From assembly GCA_947476215.1 (NCBI GenBank), contig CANJQI010000042.1, positions 1-34,152 on the forward strand: a stretch of 34,152 bases of DNA. The letters run 5' to 3'. The DNA is from Betaproteobacteria bacterium (GTDB lineage: Bacteria > Pseudomonadota > Gammaproteobacteria > Burkholderiales > SG8-41). The notes under the pieces are model-generated. The model did not search any database. It worked only from the letters and a program-made list of their open reading frames with translations, and was not told the origin of the DNA. Shown one piece after another: positions 25,898-34,152 of the stretch (positions are counted from its first letter, which is position 1; each line of letters begins with the position of its first letter). The translations under genes and the position numbers were made by a program.

Positions 25898-26002
25898 GGA
25901 AACTTTTGAAGCATGTGCGGGTGCAGAGACGGGAAAAATCGATTCGGCAGTAAAGAGGTTGGGAAATTTGGCGGTCTTTTATCGTAATCAAAGGAGGACG
26001 TT

Positions 26003-27169
26003 ATGTTTGAAATCGTGGAAGTTCCTTCACAGGAAGCGGTAATCAAGGTAATCGGGGTCGGAGGTTGCGGGGGCAATGCGGTCGATCAGATGATCGTGCA
26101 CGGCGTGAAAGGCGTCGAGTTTATCTGCGCGAACACGGATATGCAGGCGCTGAAGCGCACGCAGGCGCGCACCCAGCTTCAGCTCGGGGTGAACATCACC
26201 AAAGGGCTGGGGGCGGGGGCGAATCCAGAGATGGGCCGGCAGGCCGCGCTTGAGGATAGAGATCGCATCATTGAACTGCTTACGGGTACGGATATGCTAT
26301 TCTTGGCGGCAGGCATGGGTGGCGGTACCGGCACTGGCGCGGCACCCGTGGTTGCCGAGATCGCGCGCGAGCTTGGGATACTTACGGTTGCTGTGGTGAC
26401 CCGTCCTTTTGCTTTTGAAGGCAAACGCCAGAAAATTGCGCAGGAGGGCCTCGACGCGCTGACTCAGTATGTCAACTCGCTGATCGTGGTGCCGAACGAC
26501 AAGCTGATGCAGGTGTTGGGCAATCAGGTCACCCTCAATGAAGCATTCCGCGCAGCCAACGATGTTTTGCATGGCGCGGTTGCGGGGATCGCCGAAATCA
26601 TCAGCTGTCCGGGGATGATCAACGTTGACTTCGCGGATGTGAAGACCGTGATGTCCGAAACAGGCGTGGCGATGATGGGTTCAGCCAAGGCGGTGGGAAC
26701 CGACCGCGCGCGCATGGCTGCAGAGCAGGCCGTCGCGTGTCCGTTGCTCGAGGACATCGACATGGCCGATGCGCGCGGTGTGCTGATCAATATCTCCGCC
26801 AGTCGCGATAGCTTGCAGTTGCAGGAAGTCTACGACGCAATGGACGTTATCAAGGCGTACGCGGCTGACTCCGCGTCACCCATTATCGGTACCGTCTACG
26901 ACGATGCGCTGGGTGACGAATTGCGCGTCACCATAGTCGCGACGGGGCTGGGCAAGACGACAGCGCGTCTTCAACCCAAACAACCGCTGACTGTTGTCAT
27001 GCAGGCCACCGGTACTGACGGCGGATCCATCGGCGCACCCGTAAACTATGACGAGCTCGAAGCACCTGCTGTCATGCGTCGCAATCGCAATCAGACAGTC
27101 GAAGCGATGCGGCAGAATGGCGTAGATATGCTCGACATACCGGCGTTCCTGCGCAAGCAGGCTGACTAA
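26003..27169 (+). CDS. ftsZ: Cell division GTPase FtsZ
   Basis: The tubulin-like GTPase that forms the Z ring. The 388 residues include VIGVGGCGGNAV, the signature GGGTGTG at 106-112, the T7-loop segment MINVDFADVKTVM, a short variable linker and the C-terminal DIPAFLRKQAD that binds FtsA and other partners. Its ribosome binding site, AAAGGAGG just before the ATG, is the strongest in the cluster, as expected for the most abundant division protein. It does not overlap its neighbours. Confidence 0.98.
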   Translation: MFEIVEVPSQEAVIKVIGVGGCGGNAVDQMIVHGVKGVEFICANTDMQALKRTQARTQLQLGVNITKGLGAGANPEMGRQAALEDRDRIIELLTGTDMLFLAAGMGGGTGTGAAPVVAEIARELGILTVAVVTRPFAFEGKRQKIAQEGLDALTQYVNSLIVVPNDKLMQVLGNQVTLNEAFRAANDVLHGAVAGIAEIISCPGMINVDFADVKTVMSETGVAMMGSAKAVGTDRARMAAEQAVACPLLEDIDMADARGVLINISASRDSLQLQEVYDAMDVIKAYAADSASPIIGTVYDDALGDELRVTIVATGLGKTTARLQPKQPLTVVMQATGTDGGSIGAPVNYDELEAPAVMRRNRNQTVEAMRQNGVDMLDIPAFLRKQAD

Positions 27170-27182
27170 CAGGTTGGCAAGG

Positions 27183-27221
27183 GGCATTTTCGTCACGCCG
27201 TACCGGCGTGGCGAAAATGCC
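27183..27221 (+). terminator. Strong hairpin between ftsZ and lpxC
   Basis: An 18-bp stem (GGCATTTTCG, a T-G pair, CACGCCG and complements) with a 3-nt loop, 14 nt after the ftsZ stop. A second hairpin, CCCGGGG/CCCCGGG, is at 27243-27263. Neither has a following T run. They may partly terminate the dcw transcript or protect ftsZ mRNA from decay. Confidence 0.55.
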
Positions 27222-27321
27222 GATGTTGGGTATTGTTCGGATCCCGGGGGGTTTTGCCCCGGGTGCGGCGGCCGTGATAAACTTGGATCATCAAGAATAT
27301 TAATAATCAAAGAGTTAACCA

Positions 27322-28236
27322 GTGATTCGGCAGCGTACGCTTAAAAACATCATCCGTGCCACCGGGGTGGGATTACATAACGGGACCAAGGTCTACATGA
27401 CTTTGCGTCCCGCTGCGCCGAATACCGGCGTCGTGTTCTGTCGTGTTGACTTGCCGCAACCGGCGGAAATCAAGGCCGCCGCGCATCTGGTCGGCGACAC
27501 GCGTTTGTCTTCAAGTCTGGAGCAAGGCGCCGTTCGTGTTTCGACGGTGGAGCATCTGATGTCGGCGCTGGCCGGGCTGGGTATAGACAATCTGTATGTG
27601 GACCTGTCGGCGGGCGAAGTGCCCATCATGGACGGCAGCGCGGGTCCGTTTGTTTTTCTTTTGCAGTCCGCCGGAATCGAGGACCAGGCGGTGGCAAAAA
27701 CATTTATTCGCATACTAAAGACCGTAACAGTGACCGACGGGGACAAGTCGGCACGTTTCGAGCCTCACGATGGATTCAAAATCAGTTTCAGCATAGATTT
27801 TGATCATCCGGTGTTCGAAAAATCGGCAAAGTCGGTATGTGTTGATTTCGCAACCACCTCTTATGTAAAGGAGGTCAGCCGCGCTCGCACCTTTGGTTTC
27901 ATGCAGGAGGTGGAATGGTTGCGCGCACAGGGACTTGCGAGAGGGGGATCGCTGGACAACGCGATTGTGCTGGACGAATACCGTATTCTCAATAGCGACG
28001 GGCTGCGTTACAACGACGAATTCGTCCGGCACAAGGTGCTGGACGCCATCGGCGATCTGTTTTTGCTCGGGCATCCTGTCATTGGCGCGTTCTCCGGGCA
28101 CAGGTCCGGACACGCGCTCAATAACGCGTTATTGCGCCGCCTGCTGGAGACCAAGGACGCGTGGGAGTTCGTGACGTTTGATCGCGCGGAAGATGCACCC
28201 GCCTATGTGGCCTCTACCCAGCCCGCACTTGCGTAA
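27322..28236 (+). CDS. lpxC: UDP-3-O-acyl-N-acetylglucosamine deacetylase
   Basis: LpxC is the committed zinc-dependent step of lipid A synthesis. The 304 residues carry the zinc ligands His78 ([10 protein letters not shown]), His237 and Asp241 ([14 protein letters not shown]) and the catalytic His264 ([10 protein letters not shown]), each one residue before the E. coli number. [11 protein letters not shown] and the [13 protein letters not shown] segment are also conserved. The start is GTG. A possible promoter, TTGCCC (27254-27259) with GATAAA (27276-27281) and a 16-bp spacer, lies downstream of the ftsZ hairpin, so lpxC may be transcribed separately. Confidence 0.98.
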   Translation: MIRQRTLKNIIRATGVGLHNGTKVYMTLRPAAPNTGVVFCRVDLPQPAEIKAAAHLVGDTRLSSSLEQGAVRVSTVEHLMSALAGLGIDNLYVDLSAGEVPIMDGSAGPFVFLLQSAGIEDQAVAKTFIRILKTVTVTDGDKSARFEPHDGFKISFSIDFDHPVFEKSAKSVCVDFATTSYVKEVSRARTFGFMQEVEWLRAQGLARGGSLDNAIVLDEYRILNSDGLRYNDEFVRHKVLDAIGDLFLLGHPVIGAFSGHRSGHALNNALLRRLLETKDAWEFVTFDRAEDAPAYVASTQPALA

Positions 28237-28322
28237 CAGCCCGATTTCGTCAGGTCGCGTTATCGGGTGCGAATATTTCCGAAGTATTCCGATGTTCCGC
28301 GCGGAAGTCTAGATAATCGCAC

Positions 28323-28508
28323 ATGTTCGTCCTGCGTCTGGTAGGTTTTCTCCTGCTCCTTACCATAGGAGCATCCCTGACGACGTACCTATTGACCCGA
28401 AACCGGCGCTACCTGACGTTTACCTGGCAATTACTGAAATACAGTATTGTGCTGGCGATTATCGTGCTGGCGTTCATGTTGTTCGAGCGATTGATACTGG
28501 TGGTGTGA
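28323..28508 (+). CDS. Small two-helix membrane protein of unknown function
   Basis: A 61-residue product with two hydrophobic stretches (about 3-24 and 40-60) separated by a basic TRNRRYLTFTW loop, which suggests both ends face the periplasm. I do not recognise a named family. It lies 86 bp after lpxC. There is no ribosome binding site, and a -10-like TAGATAAT (28310-28317) ends only 5 bp before the ATG, so the message could be leaderless. Hydrophobic composition and codon use like that of its neighbours support it as a real gene. Confidence 0.65.
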   Translation: MFVLRLVGFLLLLTIGASLTTYLLTRNRRYLTFTWQLLKYSIVLAIIVLAFMLFERLILVV

Positions 28509-28518
28509 GTCTGTTGGG

Positions 28519-29508
28519 CTAATTCTGTATCTTGATACCGACGTCTTGGACGAGCTTGCGCCACAGCTGGGTTTCCGCGGCGATTTGCCGGCGGAACTCT
28601 TCAGGCGAGCTGCCCACCGGCTCGCCGCCGTCTTCCGAAAGTTGTTCGGCCATTTCCGGCGTTCTTACAACTCTTGTATAAGCCGCGCTGAGCTTGTTGA
28701 TGATGGCAGCCGGCGTGCGCGGCGCGGCCACGTAGCCGTGAAAGGTGGCGGCGTTATACCCGACGACGCCTTGTTCCGCCAGGGTAGCAAGGTCGGGCAG
28801 AACCTTGGAGCGCTGTATGGTGCTGATGCCCAGCGCCCGTAATTTTCCGGATTTAACATGCGGCCCTGAACTAAGCACATTGGTCAGCGCGCCATCCAGC
28901 CTGCCACCGATCAAGTCCAGCATCGCGGGCCCGGTGCTCTTGTAAGGAACATAGGTCGCCTTGATACCCGCTGCGCTGATGAACCACTCTGTGACGAGAT
29001 GCGTGCCGGTGCCGATGTTGCCGGCGCCAAAGTTCAGTTTGCCGGGCTGAGCGCGTGCTAGCGCTATCAGGTCCTTTGCCGACTTGAACGTGGATGATGC
29101 GTTTACCACGAGCAGGTAAGGCGCTCTTGTGAGCAACGAAACCGGCGTGAAATCCTTGATTGGATCAAACGGGTAATCCTTATATAAAGCAGGAGAAAAG
29201 GTAAAACTGGGCGTAATTGCCAGCAGGTTATATCCATCCGGACTGGACCTTGCCACCAGCGCGGCGGCGCTAACGCCCGCAGCGCCGCCACCGACGCGGT
29301 TGTCGATGACAAATTGCTGGCCCAGAAGCTGGCTTATCCTGGTCGAGAACATGCGTGCCTGTATGTCGGTGCCGCCGCCCGGTCCTTGGGGCACGACCAC
29401 GCGGACGGGTCGGTTCGGATAATCTGTCGCAGTTTGAGCGTGAGCGGTGGCGGTTAGGGCCAGTGCACCTGCGAATGTTGCCCAGGATCCAGTATTTGAA
29501 ACTTTCAT
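28519..29508 (-). CDS. Bug/TctC-family periplasmic solute-binding protein
   Basis: A second orphan receptor of the tripartite tricarboxylate family, 329 residues. A signal peptide of about 24 residues ends in TATAHAQ. The mature protein begins YPNRPVRVVVPQGPGGGTDIQAR and contains VIDNRVGGGAAGVSAAALVARSSPDGY, FDPIKDFTPVSLL, VPYKSTGPAMLDLIGG and GKLRALGIST. An AAAGGG ribosome binding site precedes the ATG. It lies downstream of the dciA-like gene on the same strand with a gap of about 70 bp and could be co-transcribed. The ligand is not predictable. Confidence 0.93.
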   Translation of the reverse strand: MKVSNTGSWATFAGALALTATAHAQTATDYPNRPVRVVVPQGPGGGTDIQARMFSTRISQLLGQQFVIDNRVGGGAAGVSAAALVARSSPDGYNLLAITPSFTFSPALYKDYPFDPIKDFTPVSLLTRAPYLLVVNASSTFKSAKDLIALARAQPGKLNFGAGNIGTGTHLVTEWFISAAGIKATYVPYKSTGPAMLDLIGGRLDGALTNVLSSGPHVKSGKLRALGISTIQRSKVLPDLATLAEQGVVGYNAATFHGYVAAPRTPAAIINKLSAAYTRVVRTPEMAEQLSEDGGEPVGSSPEEFRRQIAAETQLWRKLVQDVGIKIQN

Positions 29509-29577
29509 GTTTTTACCCTTTGCGTGTTTCGCTGGTTCAAGTTTGCATCCCCGTGCGGCCGCAATCTGTTTTGATAG

Positions 29578-30027
29578 TCATGCGGTTTGGTCATTTTTAC
29601 GCTGATGCTCAGTCAAGTTGGTTAGTGCTTGCTTTAAAGGGGAGTCTTCGAGTTCGCTCGCAAGCTGTTCCAAATGTTTAATAGATTCAAGGCTTAAGCG
29701 CTTATTTCCCCTGCCGCGGTCCGAGCTGGAGGCAGGCTCCGTGACTTGCACTTCGATCCTTATTGAAGTAACCTGAAATCCGGTTTTCTCATAAGTAGTC
29801 AATAACCGCGGGGCGAGTTGCTTGAGTTTTGCAGCGACCGCCGCATTTCCAGCCATAAGGACGAGGGTACCAGATCGCAATTGCTTGACGCAGCACGCCT
29901 GTGTCAGCGCCTGCGGGGCGACTTTCATGAATATGTCCTGCAAGCTGGCCAACTGCGATGCACGCCGAGCAAGCGTTCGCAGGCGTTCGGACGAATCGAA
30001 GTAAAAGCCGATCTTGTGCGTGGTCAT
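29578..30027 (-). CDS. dciA: DUF721 protein, DciA-like helicase-loader candidate
   Basis: A 149-residue member of the DUF721 family. DciA of this family interacts with the replicative helicase DnaB in bacteria without DnaC, and in many genomes lies beside secA, as here. The conserved N-terminal core is LASLQDIFMKVAPQALTQACCVKQLRSGTLVLMAGNAAVAAKLKQLAPRLL. The C-terminal part (after ASSSDRGRGNKR) is charged and less conserved. The ATG has no clear ribosome binding site and is only 21 bp from the divergent peptidase gene. The helicase role is by family; it is not proven by sequence. Confidence 0.8.
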   Translation of the reverse strand: MTTHKIGFYFDSSERLRTLARRASQLASLQDIFMKVAPQALTQACCVKQLRSGTLVLMAGNAAVAAKLKQLAPRLLTTYEKTGFQVTSIRIEVQVTEPASSSDRGRGNKRLSLESIKHLEQLASELEDSPLKQALTNLTEHQRKNDQTA

Positions 30028-30048
30028 TGTTGAGATTGTGGGGCAAAG

Positions 30049-30966
30049 ATGAACATTATTCTAGTTTCCGGAAAATTAACCAAGACGCGCACCTTGACGC
30101 TGAGCGCGCGCCACCTGGTTTTTGGGGGGGTGATAACCCTTGCGGCCATGCTGGTCATGGCGTTTGGCTTGCAGTATTCGTTGCTGCGGTTTGCTTCCAG
30201 CATTAACAGCTCATTTGTCAACAATCTGATCATGAGCGCGCAGCACGAGCATAATGAAAAAATGCAGAGCTATGTGCGCGAAAATCTGAGCGCCATGGCA
30301 TCCAAGCTCGGGCAGATGCAGGCGCAGTTGCTGCGTTTAGACACGCTGGGTGAGCGCCTTGCGCGGGCCGCGGGATTCAAGCCGCAGGAGTTCATGTTCG
30401 ATCAAGTGCCCGCGCGCGGCGGTGCCGTATCGACCCGTCCAGCAACCGAGATTTCACTGGGTGATTTGGGGCGTCAGGTCGAGGTGCTGACGCGCCAAAT
30501 GGCAGATCGAACGGAAAAACTCGGGATACTGGACTCACTGATGATCGCCGTCAGCGCCAAGAAAAAACTTGTGCCTTCTGTTCTGCCCATAGAAGGAGGG
30601 TGGTACTCGTCCAATTTCGGATGGCGCATTGATCCATTTACGGGCATGCGCTCATTTCACGAAGGCATGGACTTCATGGCAGAGACGGGGACTACGATCA
30701 ACGCGGCGGCCGGCGGCGTAGTGGCAACCTCGGATTTCCATCCTCAATATGGTAATATGATCGAGATTGATCATGGTAATGGACTGGTTACGCGTTACGC
30801 ACATTTATCGAAACGGCTGGCCAAAGCGGGCGACGTAATTTTGAGTGGCGCAAAAATCGGCGAAGTTGGGAGCACTGGACGGGCGACCGGGCCACACCTG
30901 CACTTTGAGGTTCGCCAGAACGGGGAGTCAGTGAACCCGGTGCGTTTTTTACAATTGCCGGGTTAG
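30049..30966 (+). CDS. M23 family metallopeptidase, membrane anchored
   Basis: A predicted murein endopeptidase acting in the periplasm. The 305 residues show a transmembrane anchor at about 24-46 and a coiled-coil region with heptad-like leucines (about 65-165). The LytM domain has its zinc site HEGMD (His204, Asp208) and HLH (His283, His285), plus the RYAHL motif with His252. All expected ligands are present, so it should be catalytically competent, unlike the degenerate EnvC type. It is next to dciA and secA in many beta- and gammaproteobacteria. A hairpin terminator follows. Confidence 0.93.
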   Translation: MNIILVSGKLTKTRTLTLSARHLVFGGVITLAAMLVMAFGLQYSLLRFASSINSSFVNNLIMSAQHEHNEKMQSYVRENLSAMASKLGQMQAQLLRLDTLGERLARAAGFKPQEFMFDQVPARGGAVSTRPATEISLGDLGRQVEVLTRQMADRTEKLGILDSLMIAVSAKKKLVPSVLPIEGGWYSSNFGWRIDPFTGMRSFHEGMDFMAETGTTINAAAGGVVATSDFHPQYGNMIEIDHGNGLVTRYAHLSKRLAKAGDVILSGAKIGEVGSTGRATGPHLHFEVRQNGESVNPVRFLQLPG

Positions 30967-30986
30967 TATTTTAGTTTCGCATCAGT

Positions 30987-31020
30987 AAGGGGGTGGGGTG
31001 TTTCCCCACCCCCTTTTATT
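30987..31020 (+). terminator. Rho-independent terminator just before secA
   Basis: AAGGGGGTGGGG pairs perfectly with CCCCACCCCCTT around a TGTTT loop, giving a 12-bp, mostly G-C stem, followed by TTATTT. It ends the M23 gene transcript. The T-rich tail is only about 10 nt from the secA ATG, so it lies in the secA leader rather than in a neutral spacer. Confidence 0.85.
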
Positions 31021-31030
31021 TGGATAATTC

Positions 31031-33757
31031 ATGATTTCGGGTTTGCTCAAGAAGATCTTCGGTAGCCGCAATGAAAGACTGTTGCGCCAGTACATGCACT
31101 CGGTGCGAGCGATCAACGCACTCGAGCCGGAAATCGCCAAGCTTTCCGACGACGCCCTGAAGGCTAAAACCGCCGAGTTCAAGCAACGCCATGTTAACGG
31201 CGAAACCCTGGACCAACTGCTGCCCGAGGCATTCGCCGTGGTGCGCGAGGCGGGCAAGCGCATCCTGAAGATGCGCCACTTCGACGTGCAACTGGTCGGC
31301 GGCATTGCTCTGCACCAGGGCAAAATTGCCGAAATGCGCACCGGCGAAGGCAAGACCCTGGTCGCGACACTGCCTGCTTACCTCAATGCGCTGTCCGGCA
31401 AGGGTGTGCACGTGGTGACGGTCAACGACTATCTGGCCAAGCGCGACGCGGAATGGATGGGGCGCCTCTACGGTTTTCTGGGTCTCGGCGTGGGCGTGAT
31501 ACTGTCGCAGATGGAACACGCCGACAAGCATGGCGCCTATGGCGCCGACATCACCTACGGCACCAACAACGAATTCGGCTTCGACTATCTGCGCGACAAC
31601 ATGGCCGGCAGTCCCGCGGAACGATTTCAGCGCGGGCTCAACTACGCGATCGTCGACGAAGTGGATTCGATACTGATCGACGAAGCGCGCACGCCGCTCA
31701 TCATTTCGGGGCAGTCGGACGACACCACCGAACTTTATTACCGGATGAACGAGATCGCGCCGCGCCTGACGCGCCAGAAGGAAGAAGAAGGGCCCGGCGA
31801 TTATCACGTCGATGAGAAACAACACCAAGTCCTGCTGTCGGAAGCAGGACACGAACGCGCCGAGGCGCTGCTCGCCGAATCCGGCATGCTGCCGCATGGC
31901 GGCAGCCTGTACGAGCCAAGCAACATCAACCTGATGCACCATCTCAATGCCGCGCTGCGGGCACATTCGCTGTTTCACCGCGACCAGCAGTATGTCGTGC
32001 AGGAAGGCGAGGTCATCATCGTCGATGAATTTACCGGTCGCCTGATGCCGGGGCGGCGTTGGTCAGACGGACTGCACCAGGCGGTCGAAGCCAAGGAAGG
32101 CGTGGCGATCCAGCGCGAGAACCAGACCCTTGCTTCGATCACGTTCCAGAATTTTTTTCGCATGTACACGAAATTGTCCGGTATGACCGGTACGGCGGAT
32201 ACCGAGGCCTACGAGTTCCAGCACATATACAACCTAGAGACGGTGGTGATGCCGACTCAGAAGCCGATGATACGCGACGACCGCATGGACCAGGTCTATC
32301 AGACGTCGCGTGAGAAATACGAAGCCGTTGTCAAGGACATCCGCGACTGCCAGTCGCGTGGTCAGCCGGTGCTGGTCGGCACGACTTCCATCGAAAATTC
32401 CGAACTGGTGTCCACGCTGCTCGACAAGGAAAAGCTGGTGCACAATGTTCTCAATGCCAAGCAGCACGCGCGCGAAGCGGAAGTCGTGGTGCAGGCAGGG
32501 CGACCGGGTACCATCACCATAGCCACCAATATGGCCGGTCGTGGCACCGACATCGTGCTGGGCGGCAATCCGGAGCCGGAAATCAATCTCGTGCATGCTG
32601 ATGCGGACTTGGACGAAGCCGCGAAGCAGAAACGTACCGAGGACATACGCCACAACTGGCAAAAGCTGCATAACCAGGTCGTCGCCGCTGGTGGATTGCA
32701 CATCATCGCCACGGAACGCCACGAGTCCCGCCGTGTCGACAACCAGTTGCGCGGACGTTCGGGGCGGCAGGGCGACCCCGGATCCAGCCGATTTTACCTC
32801 TCGCTCGAAGATCCGTTATTGCGTATCTTTGCGTCGGACCGCGTGGCAGCGATCATGCAGCGGCTCAAAATGCCGGACGGCGAAGCGATAGAACATCCGT
32901 GGGTGACGCGTGCCATTGAAAATGCGCAGCGCAAGGTCGAAGCGCGCAACTTCGACATGCGCAAACACCTGCTCGAATACGACGACGTCGCCAACGACCA
33001 GCGCCGCGCCATTTACGAGTCGCGCAATCAGCTGCTTGATTCCTCAGATATTTCAGAGCGCATTACCGCGATACGCGGCGAAGTCGTCAACGGTTTCATC
33101 ACCCAGCATATACCTCCGGAAAGCATGGAGGAACAATGGGATCTCGACGGACTGGAAAAAACGCTAAACGCGGAATTACAGCTCGAACTGCCCGTCAAAC
33201 AATGGCTGACCGACGAGCCCGACCTCGATGAAACGCAGTTACGCGAGCGTATAGTCGATCACGCGGGGAAAAAGTATCAGGCCAAGATCGCCAACCTCGA
33301 TCCCGCCGCCATCCGCCAGTTTGAGCGCACGGTCATGTTGCAGAGCGTGGATACGCACTGGCGCGAGCATCTTTCCGCGCTCGACCATTTGCGCCAGGGC
33401 ATACATCTCAGGAGTTACGCCCAGAAGACGCCGACTCAGGAATACAAGCGTGAGGCATTTGAGCTTTTTGCCTTGATGCTGGACATGATCAATACCGAAG
33501 TCACCAAGTTGTTGATGACTGTGCAGTTCAGGAGCGAAGCTGAATTGCAGAAGGTCGACGAGCCCCACCCGCCCACCAATGTACAGTTTCATCATGCCGA
33601 TTACGAGCAGGCGTTAGGTGACGCCAACGCGGATTCGGAGACCAACGCCACCGATGCGCAGACCTTTGTGCGCCAGGGAAGAAAAGTCGGTCGCAACGAT
33701 CCGTGCCCATGTGGATCAGGCAAGAAGTACAAGCATTGCCACGGCAAGTTAACTTAG
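31031..33757 (+). CDS. secA: Protein translocase ATPase SecA
   Basis: The motor of the Sec export pathway. The 908 residues include the N-terminal [17 protein letters not shown], Walker A MRTGEGKT (102-109), the DEAD-like DEVD (209-212) with [37 protein letters not shown] and [15 protein letters not shown]. The C-terminal zinc-binding tail has Cys892, Cys894, Cys903 and His904, which binds SecB and lipids. The start matches E. coli SecA in register. No ribosome binding site precedes the ATG, and a strong terminator stands immediately upstream, so either a promoter in the hairpin tail or read-through must supply the transcript. Confidence 0.98.
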   Translation: MISGLLKKIFGSRNERLLRQYMHSVRAINALEPEIAKLSDDALKAKTAEFKQRHVNGETLDQLLPEAFAVVREAGKRILKMRHFDVQLVGGIALHQGKIAEMRTGEGKTLVATLPAYLNALSGKGVHVVTVNDYLAKRDAEWMGRLYGFLGLGVGVILSQMEHADKHGAYGADITYGTNNEFGFDYLRDNMAGSPAERFQRGLNYAIVDEVDSILIDEARTPLIISGQSDDTTELYYRMNEIAPRLTRQKEEEGPGDYHVDEKQHQVLLSEAGHERAEALLAESGMLPHGGSLYEPSNINLMHHLNAALRAHSLFHRDQQYVVQEGEVIIVDEFTGRLMPGRRWSDGLHQAVEAKEGVAIQRENQTLASITFQNFFRMYTKLSGMTGTADTEAYEFQHIYNLETVVMPTQKPMIRDDRMDQVYQTSREKYEAVVKDIRDCQSRGQPVLVGTTSIENSELVSTLLDKEKLVHNVLNAKQHAREAEVVVQAGRPGTITIATNMAGRGTDIVLGGNPEPEINLVHADADLDEAAKQKRTEDIRHNWQKLHNQVVAAGGLHIIATERHESRRVDNQLRGRSGRQGDPGSSRFYLSLEDPLLRIFASDRVAAIMQRLKMPDGEAIEHPWVTRAIENAQRKVEARNFDMRKHLLEYDDVANDQRRAIYESRNQLLDSSDISERITAIRGEVVNGFITQHIPPESMEEQWDLDGLEKTLNAELQLELPVKQWLTDEPDLDETQLRERIVDHAGKKYQAKIANLDPAAIRQFERTVMLQSVDTHWREHLSALDHLRQGIHLRSYAQKTPTQEYKREAFELFALMLDMINTEVTKLLMTVQFRSEAELQKVDEPHPPTNVQFHHADYEQALGDANADSETNATDAQTFVRQGRKVGRNDPCPCGSGKKYKHCHGKLT

Positions 33758-33843
33758 TCATATAAAACAATAACTTATGTGATCGTATTCCGCCAAAATG
33801 TGTTGTACACTTGTTTCACAAAGCGTGAAAAAAGGTGTAAGTT

Positions 33844-34152
33844 ATGCAGATGTTTGGCAATGAATACAAAGAGTTATTAGAGAACGGTGACGTGCTGTTG
33901 TTTGCACGTAACGGCATCTTCCAAGCCCGCGTTTATGCAGGCGATAGGCGTTACGTTTATCGCAGCTTGAAAACGACGCATTTGGAAGATGCGCGGAAAT
34001 TGGCACTACGGTTTTTGCACGAGACAGAATTTAAGCGGCAAGAAGGCATGCCGTTGCAACAAATGACGCTAGCGGCGGTCATCGACGAGTACATCGCATT
34101 GCGCCAGCGACAGTACAAACAAAGTCAAACCGCGCAAGTAAATAGCTCAACG
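33844..34152 (+). CDS. Integrase (tyrosine-recombinase type), N-terminal part, cut by window end
   Basis: An open frame of 103 codons runs to the last base. An ATG at 33844 follows AAGGTG. It encodes FARNGIFQARVYAGDRRYVYRSLKTTHLEDARKLALRFLHETE, which resembles the arm-binding domain of phage-type integrases. The stretch TLAAVIDEYIALRQRQY resembles the start of the SAM-like core-binding domain. The catalytic domain lies outside the window, so the assignment rests on the N-terminus only. Base composition is more AT-rich than in secA. In the 86-bp spacer ATAACTTA (33770-33777) and TAAGTTAT (33838-33845) are exact inverted repeats, and TTTCAC/GTGAAA is nearer the gene; these may be regulatory or attachment-site features. 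Confidence 0.7.
   Translation, partial: MQMFGNEYKELLENGDVLLFARNGIFQARVYAGDRRYVYRSLKTTHLEDARKLALRFLHETEFKRQEGMPLQQMTLAAVIDEYIALRQRQYKQSQTAQVNSST

Noticed and set aside
25913-25987. 24-codon ORF (MCGCRDGKN...) between ftsA and ftsZ
   Set aside because: The same length as the mraY leaders is tempting, but it does not overlap ftsA or ftsZ, is not a copy of the ftsZ start, and ftsZ has its own strong ribosome binding site.

Overview
The window is a chromosomal segment of a GC-rich Gram-negative bacterium, most likely a betaproteobacterium of the Burkholderiales type. The evidence is an unbroken mraZ-to-ftsZ division and cell-wall cluster followed by lpxC, a DciA-like gene, an M23 peptidase and secA. 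Outer-membrane genes (heptose activation, LpxC, a DolP-like lipoprotein) and two orphan Bug/TctC solute receptors, a family hugely expanded in this group, point the same way. No tRNA, CRISPR array or complete insertion sequence was seen.

Layout. 1-4.6 kb: on the minus strand a heptose-1-P adenylyltransferase (rfaE2), then lpoA-yraN-diaA-dolP in the same order as the E. coli yraM-yraN-yraO-yraP operon. A plus-strand Bug receptor lies between rfaE2 and dolP and is separated from dolP by a 136-bp MITE-like insert. 4.6-8.4 kb: rsmI (head to head with lpoA), pyrC, the RNase P RNA gene and a tartrate/D-malate dehydrogenase. 8.4-9.0 kb: a 575-bp non-coding stretch with an AT-rich segment, a perfect DnaA box and a textbook mra promoter carrying three MraZ boxes. 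9.0-28.2 kb: mraZ-rsmH-ftsL-ftsI-murE-murF-mraY-murD-ftsW-murG-murC-murB-ddlB-ftsQ-ftsA-ftsZ-lpxC, all on the plus strand and mostly joined by 4-nt stop/start overlaps. 28.3-33.8 kb: a small membrane protein, a second Bug receptor and a DciA-like protein (both minus), an M23 peptidase and secA. From 33.84 kb the 5' part of a tyrosine-recombinase-like integrase runs off the window, so a mobile element probably begins just after secA.

How the genes work together. MurE, MurF, MurD, MurC, MurB and Ddl make UDP-MurNAc-pentapeptide. MraY and MurG turn it into lipid II, and FtsW/FtsI polymerise and crosslink it at the septum. FtsL, FtsQ, FtsA and FtsZ build the division machine, and the mra promoter is built for MraZ autoregulation. 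LpoA, DolP, LpxC and RfaE2 serve the outer envelope.

The most unusual feature is at three cluster junctions (murF/mraY, murG/murC, murB/ddlB). The downstream gene is preceded by a short open frame that begins with a near-copy of that gene's own N-terminus. For murC and ddlB the copies differ from the real start only at synonymous positions, and the small ORF (52-53 codons) overlaps both neighbours by exactly 4 nt (GTGA or ATGA). All copy-to-gene spacings (65, 158 and 155 nt) leave remainder 2 on division by 3, which keeps the stop/start overlap. I do not know a described system of this kind. The same region carries degenerate 7-nt repeat arrays: one is a chain of overlapping ATGA stop/starts before murB, and another lies in frame inside murB.
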